From assembly GCF_001187505.1 (NCBI RefSeq), contig NZ_CP012150.1:4216001-4280000 (forward strand): a stretch of 64,000 bases of DNA. Reading direction: 5' to 3'. The stretch comes from Mycolicibacterium goodii. Its GTDB lineage: Bacteria > Actinomycetota > Actinomycetes > Mycobacteriales > Mycobacteriaceae. Below are positions 1-7,402 of the stretch, one piece after another; the first letter of the stretch is position 1, and every line of letters begins with the position of its first letter. The notes under the pieces were generated by a model that had not been told where the DNA came from, ran no database searches, and saw nothing but the letters and a program-made list of their open reading frames with translations. The translations under genes were made by a program, and so were the position numbers.

Positions 1-524
1 AGGCGGTCAAGGGGCTAGATCTCGGCGACCTCGCCGACGAGAACACCGCCATGGGGCCGGTGATCACAGCCGAACACCGCGACCGTGTCGAGGGTTTCGT
101 GGCGCGCGCCAAAGCGACCGGACACACCGAGTTGATCCAGGGTGACAACCCCGGTATCGGCTTCTACACCGCCCCAACCGTCGTGGTCGGTGCCGAACAG
201 GGCGACGAGATCGTACGCACCGAGGTGTTCGGCCCGGTCACCTCCGTGACCCGGTTCGGCGATGGCGACGACGTCGTCGCGTGGGCCAACGACACCGAAT
301 ATGGCCTGGCGGCCTCGGTTTTCACCAAGGACATCGGCCGCGCGATGGCGGTGTCGAGCGATCTCCAGTTCGGCACGGTGTGGGTGAACGACCATCTGCC
401 GGTGACGCCGGAGATGCCCCACGGTGGCTTCAAACAGTCGGGCAACGGCAAGGACATGTCGGTGTACGCGTTGGAGGAGTACACCGAGATCAAGCACGTG
501 ATGATCAACCGCGAGAGCGCCTGA
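1..524 (+). CDS. Aldehyde dehydrogenase, C-terminal part (5' end outside window)
   Basis: The frame is open from the left edge, so the start lies outside. The visible part is the C-terminal third of an NAD(P)-dependent aldehyde dehydrogenase: the EVFGPV motif, the GLAASVF segment, and a HGGFKQSGNGKDMS segment that resembles gamma-aminobutyraldehyde and betaine-aldehyde dehydrogenases. The catalytic Cys and Glu lie upstream and cannot be checked. The family oxidises an aldehyde to a carboxylic acid in the cytosol. It is followed after one base by the RedY-like gene, so it probably heads or belongs to the operon running to the dehydratase. Substrate specificity is a guess. Confidence 0.9.
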   Translation, partial: AVKGLDLGDLADENTAMGPVITAEHRDRVEGFVARAKATGHTELIQGDNPGIGFYTAPTVVVGAEQGDEIVRTEVFGPVTSVTRFGDGDDVVAWANDTEYGLAASVFTKDIGRAMAVSSDLQFGTVWVNDHLPVTPEMPHGGFKQSGNGKDMSVYALEEYTEIKHVMINRESA

Positions 525-525
525 C

Positions 526-852
526 ATGGCCGTCAGCGCGATCAACATGTTCCGGCTCCGTCCGGGCGTCGACGCCGCGGACTTCGAATCGTTCTCGGCC
601 GAACTCGACCGGCCGACGTGCCTGCAATTCGACGTCGTCCTGGACTTCAACGTGTACCTGGTCGATGACGGCGACCCCGCTCACCCGCATGTCATAGAGG
701 TGATGACGGTGGCGTCCTGGCCGGAGTGGGAGAAGGTGCGCGACAACGCTTCCGAGCTTCGACCGGTCGTATCCCGATTCGACGAACTGGTCGAACCCGG
801 CAGCGTCACCACCTACCTGACCCGTCATTCGTTGCTTCCGCAGGAGATCTGA
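526..852 (+). CDS. RedY/HapK-like small protein (alpha-beta barrel type)
   Basis: A 108-aa protein starting ATG one base after the aldehyde dehydrogenase stop and ending two bases before the next ATG, so it is clearly in one operon. The sequence (N-terminal INMFRLRPG, central FNVYLVDD, C-terminal YLTRHSL) resembles proteins annotated REDY-like HapK, small dimeric alpha-beta barrel proteins named from prodigiosin clusters. No catalytic motif is visible and there is no signal peptide or membrane segment. In this place it may be an accessory or small enzyme acting on the same substrate as the flavoprotein downstream. The family call is from memory and moderate. Confidence 0.6.
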   Translation: MAVSAINMFRLRPGVDAADFESFSAELDRPTCLQFDVVLDFNVYLVDDGDPAHPHVIEVMTVASWPEWEKVRDNASELRPVVSRFDELVEPGSVTTYLTRHSLLPQEI

Positions 853-854
853 AC

Positions 855-2579
855 ATGCCGCCAAACCCTGACTACGACGCCGTCATCATCGGCGCCGGAC
901 ACAACGGACTGGTCACCGCCAACTACCTGGCCCGCGCCGGCAAGCGGGTACTGGTCCTGGAAGCCCGTGAACTCGTCGGCGGCGCCTGCGTCACCGAGGA
1001 ACTGATCCCCGGCTCCAAGTGGTCGTCCTGCGCTTTCATCGCCGGCCTGCTGCGGCCGGAGATCATCGCCGAACTGGAGCTCACAAAGTTCGGTCTGGAT
1101 CTCTATCAGGGAGATGCGCTGTCGTTCAGTCTGTTCCGCGATGGCACCTCCTTCACCATGTGGAAAGAGACCGACCGCACCCTGCGCGAACTCGAGAAGC
1201 TCAACAAGAACGATGCGCAGGCCTTCCTCGATTTCGGCGTCCGGTTGCAGCGGTTCGCCGGCCTGGTGACGCCGTACCTGCTCAAGTCGCCACCGGAGCG
1301 CTCGGAGGTGTTCGCCGCGTTCGAGGCTGCCGGAGAACAGAAACTGTTCGACGAGTTCACGCTGCTGTCGGTCCGCGATCTGCTCGACAGGTACTTCGAG
1401 GACGAGCGACTCAAGAGCATGCTGACCTTCTTCGGGATGGTGTCGATCTTCGGCGGTCCGTCGACGCCGGGCACCGCGTACACCTACGGGCACCACTCGT
1501 GGGGCGAATTCAACGGCAATTTCGGACAGTTCGGCCTGGCCAGAGGCGGTATGGGTGCCATCAGTGAGGCACTGGCGGCCGCCGCGCGCCACCACGGCGT
1601 GACGATCCGAACCAATGCTCCCGTCGACAAGGTGATCGTCAAACGTGGAGTGGCCACCGGGGTGCGGCTGGCCGACGGGGCGACCATCACCGCGGCGCAG
1701 GTGTTGTCGAACGCCGACCCGAAACGCTCGCTTCTCAAGCTCCTCGAACCCGGCGTGCTGCCAGAGCGCCTGATGCGTGACGTCGAAAACATCGACACCC
1801 GCGGGTCGATGGCCCGCATCCACCTGCTGATCGACGAACTGCCGCAGTATCTTCCGTTCGCCGACGCCGCGCCCGGTCCTCAGCACCACGGACACCAGCT
1901 GCTCGGGCCCAGCCGTGAGGCATTCGAGGAGGCCTACGAGGCCCAGCGACGCGGAACCTTCCCCAGCACCTTCGTGATCGAGGCGGTCACCCAATCGGTC
2001 ACCGACGATTCACTGGCGCCGGCCGGGACACACACCATGACGCTCGGCATCCAGCAGTTGCCCTCTCAGCTGGCCGGCACCACCTGGGCCGCCGAAAAGG
2101 AGAAATGGGCCGACCTGGTGCTCGAGGATCTGTTCACATACGCGCCGAATCTGCGCGACCACATCCTCGATCGAGTGATCATCACACCCGACGACCTCGA
2201 CAACGAGTACCTGATCACCGACGGCAACATCTTCCACGGCAGCATGATGCTCGACCAGCTGTTCGGCGCGCGGCCGTTGCCCGAGCTCGCGAACTACCGC
2301 ACACCCGTGCGCAATTACTACCTGTGCGGGTCGGGCACACACCCCGGCGGCGGTGTGATGGGCGCCAACGGCCACAACGCCGCCAAGGTAGCGCTCGCCG
2401 ACGCCGCCGGTGTTGCCGCCACGGCCGGGACGGCTCCGGTGCACACCGCGAAGGCGCCGTGGCAACAACGCATGGTGGGAGCGCTGATGTCCACCCGATC
2501 GGGTCGCTGGCTCGGCTACCGGGCCGCCCGGCAACCCGCGCTCCGCAAGATCACCGCCTATGCGGCCCGCGTCCGGTGA
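855..2579 (+). CDS. FAD-dependent oxidoreductase, phytoene desaturase family
   Basis: A 574-aa flavoprotein. The start is taken at ATG 855, two bases after the preceding stop; the N-terminus then reads straight into the dinucleotide-binding fold (VIIGAGHNGL, residues about 11-20, then VLVLEAREL). The C-terminal part has the GGGVMGANGHNAA segment typical of the CrtI/NAD(P)-FAD oxidoreductase family. Length fits the family. The family covers carotenoid desaturases but also many amine and alcohol oxidases of unknown substrate; no carotenoid genes are nearby, so pigment synthesis is unlikely. It overlaps the dehydratase start by 4 bases (GTGA), indicating coupled translation in a catabolic operon. 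Confidence 0.85.
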   Translation: MPPNPDYDAVIIGAGHNGLVTANYLARAGKRVLVLEARELVGGACVTEELIPGSKWSSCAFIAGLLRPEIIAELELTKFGLDLYQGDALSFSLFRDGTSFTMWKETDRTLRELEKLNKNDAQAFLDFGVRLQRFAGLVTPYLLKSPPERSEVFAAFEAAGEQKLFDEFTLLSVRDLLDRYFEDERLKSMLTFFGMVSIFGGPSTPGTAYTYGHHSWGEFNGNFGQFGLARGGMGAISEALAAAARHHGVTIRTNAPVDKVIVKRGVATGVRLADGATITAAQVLSNADPKRSLLKLLEPGVLPERLMRDVENIDTRGSMARIHLLIDELPQYLPFADAAPGPQHHGHQLLGPSREAFEEAYEAQRRGTFPSTFVIEAVTQSVTDDSLAPAGTHTMTLGIQQLPSQLAGTTWAAEKEKWADLVLEDLFTYAPNLRDHILDRVIITPDDLDNEYLITDGNIFHGSMMLDQLFGARPLPELANYRTPVRNYYLCGSGTHPGGGVMGANGHNAAKVALADAAGVAATAGTAPVHTAKAPWQQRMVGALMSTRSGRWLGYRAARQPALRKITAYAARVR

Positions 2580-4333
2580 CCGCTCCAACAGGCGGCGGCC
2601 TGCGCAGCGCCAAGTGGTTCGCCGGACAGAGCGTCCCCGGATTCGTCCACCGGTCAGCCATGCGGGCTTCGGGATTCTCCCGGATGGCGTTCGAGGGCAG
2701 GCCGATCGTCGGTATCTGCAACTCGTGGTCGGAAGTCGTCAACTGCAACATGCACTTTCGTGGGTTGGCCGATTCGGTGCGGCGGGGAGTGCTGGCGGCG
2801 GGCGGGTTTCCGCTCGAATTCCCGACCATGTCGCTCGGCGAACAACTGATGAAGCCGACCACGATGCTGTTCCGGAACCTGATGGCCATGGACGTCGAGG
2901 AATCCATCCGCGCCTATCCGTTCGACGCGGTCGTCCTGCTGTGCGGATGCGACAAGACCGTGCCCGCACAGTTGATGGGCGCGGCGAGCGCCGACGTGCC
3001 TGCCATCGTGCTCACCGGGGGGCCTGCCGCTCCCGCGGTGTTCGACGGCAGGCAGCTCGGTGTGGGCACCGATCTGTGGGAGTACATCGACGACGTCCGG
3101 GCCGGACGGATGTCGACGGCGGACTATGAGCGACTGGAGGCAGCGGCCGGACCGTCACGAGGACACTGCCCGGAGATGGGCACAGCCTCCACGATGGCCA
3201 CCCTTGTCGAGGGACTCGGCATGACGCTCCCGGGCGCCGCCGCGGTGCCTGCGATGGACTCCCGCCGCATGCAGGTCGCCGAAGAGATCGGTGCCCGTGC
3301 CGTCGGACTGGCCACCGAGGAGTTACGGCCCTCACAGGTGCTCACCGCCGAGGCCTTCGACAACGCCATCACCCTGATGCTTGCGGTCGGCGGGTCGACC
3401 AACGCGATCGTGCACCTGCTCGCCATCGCAGGACGCGTCGGTGTGTCGCTGAGCCTGGACCGGTTCCATGAAATATCCGCGCGCACACCGCTGATGGTGA
3501 ATGTGCGGCCCGCGGGCGAACACCTCGTCGAGCAGGTCTTCCACGCCGGCGGCATCCCCGCGGTGATGAAGTCCGTCGAGCCGTTGCTGCACACCGGGGC
3601 GCTGACCGTCACCGGCAAGACGGTCGCCGACAACCTGCCCACGCATCTCGCCACCGATACCGCCGTCATCGCGTCGCTGGGGGAGCCGTTCCAGCCGCCC
3701 GGCGGTCTGGCCGTGGTGCGCGGCAACCTCGCGCCCACCGGCGCGGTGATCAAATGCAGCGCGGCAAGTCCTGAACTGCTCGTCCACCAAGGGCCCGCGG
3801 TGGTGTTCGACGACATGAGAGATTTGTTGGCTCGGTTCGACGATCCCGGTCTCGACGTCACCGCGGATTCCGTGTTGGTGTTGCGAGGCGCGGGACCGCG
3901 CGGTGCCCCCGGTATGCCCGAATGGGGGCAACTACCCATTCCGAGCAAGCTACTCAGGCAGGGCGTCACCGACATGGTGCGCATCTCAGATGCCCGAATG
4001 AGCGGAACCGCCTACGGCACTTGTGTATTGCATATCAGCCCAGAGTCGGCGGCGGGCGGTCCGCTGGCACTGGTGCGCGACGGAGACACCATCGCACTCG
4101 ATGCCCACGCCGGCACGCTGGAGGTGCTGTTGACCGATGCGGAGCTCGCAGAGCGCCGCGCGGCCCTGGCTCCCGCTCCGCCGGCGCGACATGTCCGCGG
4201 GTATACAGCCATGTACGTCGAGCGGGTGTTGCAGGCCGATCGTGGCTGCGACTTCGATTTTCTGGTGGGGCGGTCACAGCACCCCGAGACCGAACCCGAG
4301 GCTGTCTTCGATGGTTGGGTCGGCGGATGGTGA
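2576..4333 (+). CDS. IlvD/Edd family dehydratase (sugar-acid dehydratase type)
   Basis: A 585-aa protein. I place the start at GTG 2576, overlapping the previous TGA; the frame is open further upstream but that part is out of family. The three Fe-S cysteines fall at residues 57 (VVNCN), 125 (CGCDKT) and 198 (GHCPEMGT), almost the spacing of the [2Fe-2S] L-arabinonate dehydratase ligands. The region near residue 475 holds the DARMSG base-Ser motif. HCPEMGT points to sugar-acid dehydratases rather than the branched-chain enzyme, which has a CHGPGTC-like segment. Expected reaction: aldonic acid to 2-keto-3-deoxy acid. With an aldehyde dehydrogenase in the same operon, a Weimberg-like route is possible but not shown. 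Confidence 0.88.
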   Translation: MTAPTGGGLRSAKWFAGQSVPGFVHRSAMRASGFSRMAFEGRPIVGICNSWSEVVNCNMHFRGLADSVRRGVLAAGGFPLEFPTMSLGEQLMKPTTMLFRNLMAMDVEESIRAYPFDAVVLLCGCDKTVPAQLMGAASADVPAIVLTGGPAAPAVFDGRQLGVGTDLWEYIDDVRAGRMSTADYERLEAAAGPSRGHCPEMGTASTMATLVEGLGMTLPGAAAVPAMDSRRMQVAEEIGARAVGLATEELRPSQVLTAEAFDNAITLMLAVGGSTNAIVHLLAIAGRVGVSLSLDRFHEISARTPLMVNVRPAGEHLVEQVFHAGGIPAVMKSVEPLLHTGALTVTGKTVADNLPTHLATDTAVIASLGEPFQPPGGLAVVRGNLAPTGAVIKCSAASPELLVHQGPAVVFDDMRDLLARFDDPGLDVTADSVLVLRGAGPRGAPGMPEWGQLPIPSKLLRQGVTDMVRISDARMSGTAYGTCVLHISPESAAGGPLALVRDGDTIALDAHAGTLEVLLTDAELAERRAALAPAPPARHVRGYTAMYVERVLQADRGCDFDFLVGRSQHPETEPEAVFDGWVGGW

Positions 4334-4358
4334 CCTGGCATACGGCGGCGCCCGCCTC

Positions 4359-4380
4359 ATAACGTCATCGGTATAACGTC
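4359..4380 (+). repeat. Two direct repeats ATAACGTC upstream of GMC gene
   Basis: ATAACGTC occurs at 4359-4366 and again at 4373-4380, 14 bases apart, about 90 bases before the GMC start codon. The pair lies in the 136-base gap after the dehydratase. It could be a regulator site or contain a -10-like element (TATAAC). There is no direct evidence of function. Confidence 0.35.
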
Positions 4381-4469
4381 GCTCGACGACCGTGCCGACT
4401 CGGCGACCAGGTCGCGCACGAGGACGGACCGCGGCGCGACGGCCGTCAACCGAACAGAGGATTTCCGCA

Positions 4470-6053
4470 ATGGCATCGACCGCTCGACCGAACGACGAGT
4501 TCGCACCCCTGCGAGAAGGTGCCGTTGTGCGGGCGTCGGACTCGGACGTCTTCACGGCGGACATCGTCATCGTCGGCTCTGGAATGGGCGGCTCGACGCT
4601 TGCCTATGCGTTGCGTCAGTCCGGCCGGGATGTCCTGGTGATCGAGCGGGGGCATTTCCTGCCCCGCGAACCCGAGAACTCCATGCCCGAGGAGATGCAT
4701 ATCCACGGCCGCTACAAGACGGCCGAGCCGTGGATCGACGCCCGCACGGGTGAACCCTTCCAGCCGGGCACGTACTACTGGGTCGGCGGCAACACGAAGT
4801 TCTACGGTGCGAGTCTGCCCAGATTCCGCCGTGCGGATTTCGGCGAGATCATCCATCACGACGGAACCTCTCCGGCATGGCCGTTCAGCTACGACGACCT
4901 CGAACCGTTTTACTGCCAAGCCGAACGCCTCTTCGAGGTGCACGGAACCACCGACGAAGACCCGACGGAACCACCGCACTCGCAGCCCTATCCTCATCCG
5001 CCTCTCGCACACGAACCGGTGATCGAGCGTTTCTCGGAATCTCTCAAGCGCCAGGGGCTGCATCCTTTCCACACCCCGAACGGGATGAATCTCGACACCG
5101 ACGAGCAGCGACGCGCCTCGACCGCATCCGACGGCTGCCCGTCGGAGTCCGATGTGAAGAGCGAGGCCGAAAATCGGGCGTTGCGACCCGCATTGCAGGA
5201 GAGGAACGTTCGGCTTCTGATCGACACCAAGGTCACGCGCCTGCTGACATCGTCGGACGGTCGCACGGTTGTGGCGGCCGAAGCGGTGAGCGGCAATCGG
5301 ACGGTGCGGATCGAGGCGAAGCACTTCGTGATCTCGGCCGGCGCGGTGAACACCGCGGCCATCCTGCTGCGCTCGTCGACAGCGCAACACCCGGGTGGTC
5401 TTGCGAACTCCTCGGGTCTGCTCGGACGGAACTACATGGTCCACAACAGCACCTTCTTCATCGCGATCGACCCGCGTCGACGAAACACCACGGCATGGCA
5501 GAAGACGTTGGGGCTCAACGACTGGTACACCGCCGGACCGGACAACGAGTATCCGTTGGGCAACCTGCAGATGCTCGGCAAGCTGCAGGCCGCCATGATC
5601 AAGAATGCCCGGCCGTGGGCGCCGATGTGGGCGTTGAAGATGGCGACGGACCGCAGCCTCGACATCTACCTGACCACAGAAGACCTTCCGCGGCTCGACA
5701 ACCGCGTGACCGTGGATGATCGCCACATCTACGTGCGGTGGCGGCCGAACAACGTCGAGCCGCACCGGGAATTGGTGAGGCGGGTGACCAAGGCCGTACG
5801 ACGGGCCGGTTATCCGATCGTGCTGACGCAGCGGATGGGCATCGCGACCAATTCGCACATGTGCGGCACGGCTGTGGCAGGCCATGACCCGGCGCGCAGT
5901 GTGCTCGATGCCCGATGCCGAAGCCACGACGTGCAGAACCTGTGGCTCGTGGACGGTTCGTTCTTCCCGTCGTCGGCGGCATTGAACCCCGCCCTGACGA
6001 TCGCGGCGAATGCGCTGCGGGTGGCGCCGGACGTCGCGGCCGCCGCGGAGTAG
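4470..6053 (+). CDS. GMC family oxidoreductase (paralogue 1)
   Basis: A 527-aa glucose-methanol-choline type flavoprotein. Start ATG 4470 follows an AGAGG-type ribosome site; the FAD motif GSGMGG is at residues 36-41. The C-terminal half has the family's paired active-site region (SHMCGT and SAALNPALT). It is clearly paralogous to the gene at 11055-12620 along its whole length (for example both have RYK, then VGG-N/S-TK-F/L-YGA, then LPRFR). Where paralogue 2 has four cysteines in 12 residues, this copy has only Cys223 in a divergent stretch (about 210-230). No signal peptide is seen. The likely role is oxidation of a sugar or other alcohol; substrate unknown. Confidence 0.88.
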   Translation: MASTARPNDEFAPLREGAVVRASDSDVFTADIVIVGSGMGGSTLAYALRQSGRDVLVIERGHFLPREPENSMPEEMHIHGRYKTAEPWIDARTGEPFQPGTYYWVGGNTKFYGASLPRFRRADFGEIIHHDGTSPAWPFSYDDLEPFYCQAERLFEVHGTTDEDPTEPPHSQPYPHPPLAHEPVIERFSESLKRQGLHPFHTPNGMNLDTDEQRRASTASDGCPSESDVKSEAENRALRPALQERNVRLLIDTKVTRLLTSSDGRTVVAAEAVSGNRTVRIEAKHFVISAGAVNTAAILLRSSTAQHPGGLANSSGLLGRNYMVHNSTFFIAIDPRRRNTTAWQKTLGLNDWYTAGPDNEYPLGNLQMLGKLQAAMIKNARPWAPMWALKMATDRSLDIYLTTEDLPRLDNRVTVDDRHIYVRWRPNNVEPHRELVRRVTKAVRRAGYPIVLTQRMGIATNSHMCGTAVAGHDPARSVLDARCRSHDVQNLWLVDGSFFPSSAALNPALTIAANALRVAPDVAAAAE

Positions 6054-6059
6054 AGCAGA

Positions 6060-6087
6060 AGGGGCGGTGTGTGTCGGCACCGCCCCT
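6060..6087. terminator. Hairpin between convergent genes
   Basis: Perfect 10-bp arms (AGGGGCGGTG and its complement) separated by 8 bases lie in the 45-base gap between the convergent GMC and aldo/keto reductase stops. There is no T-run, as is common for GC-rich actinobacterial terminators. It could act in both directions. Confidence 0.65.
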
Positions 6088-6098
6088 GCCGTCCCCGG

Positions 6099-7136
6099 TC
6101 AACCCGCTTGCGCGGACCCCGCACCCGGTGTCGGGGCATCGTCACGAATGAGGCGCCGGGAGCGGAGCTCGTCCCAGAGCGCCGCGGGGATCTCGGTCCC
6201 GAAAAGGTCGGCGTTGCGCGCCTGTTGGCCCGGATTGCGGGCGCCCAGGCACACGCTGGTCACGACCGGATGGGCATAGGCGAACTGGAGTGCGACGGCT
6301 GCCAGCGGCACGTCGAACTCGGTGCAGACGCTTTCGAGTGCGCGGGTCTTGGCGAGGATGTCGGCGGGGGCCGGGCCATAGTTGAAGCGGGCACCGTCCA
6401 CGGCACCGGTGGCGAGCACGCCGCTGTTGTAGACACCGCCCAACACGATGCCCACTCCGCGGTCCTCACACATCGGCAACAGGTCATCGAGTGGTTGCTG
6501 TTCGAGAAGTGTGTAGCGGCCCGCCAGAAGACAGATGTCGACGTCGACAGCTTTCACCGCGTCCAACATCACGTCGGTTTCGTTGACACCGAACCCGATC
6601 GCCTGCACCACACCCTGGTCGCGCAACATCTCGAGCGCCGGGAATCCGCTGACGATGGCCTGGCGGAAGTACTCCGGCTGGGCGTCGCTGTGTGTGTAGA
6701 CGTCGCAGTCGTGGATGAACAGGGCATCGAACCGGTCGGTGAGCATGCGTTGCATACTCTGCTCGACGGCGCGCATGACACCGTCATACGAGTAGTCGTA
6801 TGTCGCGACGAACGGTGGGATGTCAAGGTAGTCACCGTTTCTCGCGGGAGCACCGATCATCGGCGTCAGTACCCGCCCGACCTTGCTGGACAGCACGTAG
6901 TCGTTTCGGGGGTGTGGCCTGAGGGCCTGCGCGAGGCGATGCTCGCTCAGGCCGTTGCCGTATCCGGGTGCGGTGTCGAAGTACCGGATGCCCTGATTCC
7001 ACGATTGATCGACCATCGCCAGCGCTTCCAACTCGGTGAAGGTGCCGTTGAAGTTGCCGAGCGGAGCGCCGCCGTAGCCGAGGGCCGTGAAGGTCAGTCC
7101 TGAGCGGGCATGGGTCCGTGTTGACGAAGGGTGCAT
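6099..7136 (-). CDS. Aldo/keto reductase
   Basis: A 345-aa protein of the D-threo-aldose dehydrogenase/pyridoxal dehydrogenase branch of aldo/keto reductases. The start is ATG at 7136, chosen because AGAGGAAG precedes it; the frame is open upstream but that part is not family-like. The family features are a TIM-barrel start (ALGYGGAPLGNF), the DTAPGYG segment with catalytic Asp/Tyr, SSKVGR with the Lys, and LFIHDCD with the His. It probably reduces or oxidises a sugar-like carbonyl with NAD(P)H in the cytosol. It sits 32 bases downstream of a 48-aa membrane peptide and the ThDP enzyme on the same strand, so the three may be cotranscribed. Confidence 0.88.
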   Translation of the reverse strand: MHPSSTRTHARSGLTFTALGYGGAPLGNFNGTFTELEALAMVDQSWNQGIRYFDTAPGYGNGLSEHRLAQALRPHPRNDYVLSSKVGRVLTPMIGAPARNGDYLDIPPFVATYDYSYDGVMRAVEQSMQRMLTDRFDALFIHDCDVYTHSDAQPEYFRQAIVSGFPALEMLRDQGVVQAIGFGVNETDVMLDAVKAVDVDICLLAGRYTLLEQQPLDDLLPMCEDRGVGIVLGGVYNSGVLATGAVDGARFNYGPAPADILAKTRALESVCTEFDVPLAAVALQFAYAHPVVTSVCLGARNPGQQARNADLFGTEIPAALWDELRSRRLIRDDAPTPGAGSAQAG

Positions 7137-7168
7137 GGCTTCCTCTGCTGGTGACCCGTGGTGGTGGA

Positions 7169-7315
7169 TCACTGCGGGTTTGTGACCGAATAACTGCTGC
7201 TGGGTGTGGCGGGCAACTTGTGGGTGGTCCCGTATGAGGCGAGCGTCCACAGCCCGGCGAGGAAGACGGCTGTCACAGCGGTGAGCCACAGGGCGTACAC
7301 CACCGGACGTCCCAT
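7169..7315 (-). CDS. Small single-pass membrane peptide, 48 aa
   Basis: An ATG-started frame (MGRPVVYALW...) with AAGGGG located 7 bases upstream and a TGA stop at 7171-7169. Residues about 5-27 form one hydrophobic helix (VVYALWLTAVTAVFLAGLW), followed by a short polar tail rich in Ser, Thr and Pro. It lies between the ThDP enzyme and the aldo/keto reductase on the same strand, 32 bases before the latter. I do not recognise a family. Support: a good ribosome site, one clean helix, and a position in an otherwise unexplained 266-base gap. It could be a transporter or membrane-enzyme small subunit, or a leader peptide. Confidence 0.55.
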   Translation of the reverse strand: MGRPVVYALWLTAVTAVFLAGLWTLASYGTTHKLPATPSSSYSVTNPQ

Positions 7316-7356
7316 GCGTCAACCCCTTCGGCTGTTTCGGGTCAATGCGGCCCGAC

Positions 7357-7384
7357 CCGCCACCGCGTGCGCACGCGGTGGCGG
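7357..7384. terminator. 28-bp perfect palindrome after ThDP gene
   Basis: Positions 7357-7370 and 7371-7384 are exact reverse complements with no spacer, centred on GTGC/GCAC. It lies 19 bases past the ThDP enzyme stop and before the small peptide start, all on the minus strand. As RNA it would form a very stable stem, so a terminator or processing site is the simplest reading; as DNA it could also be a binding site. If it terminates, the small peptide and reductase need their own promoter. Confidence 0.5.
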
Positions 7385-7402
7385 ATCGCGGGATGTTGTC
7401 GC

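Noticed and set aside
825..1994. Long minus-strand frame opposite the phytoene-desaturase-like gene
   Set aside because: Same antisense effect of GC bias; no family motifs, no ribosome site, and the plus-strand protein is clear.
2105..2575. N-terminal extension of the dehydratase
   Set aside because: The frame is open, but it overlaps the C-terminal 157 codons of the flavoprotein and is Arg/Pro-rich; GTG 2576 with a 4-bp overlap gives a family-like N-terminus.
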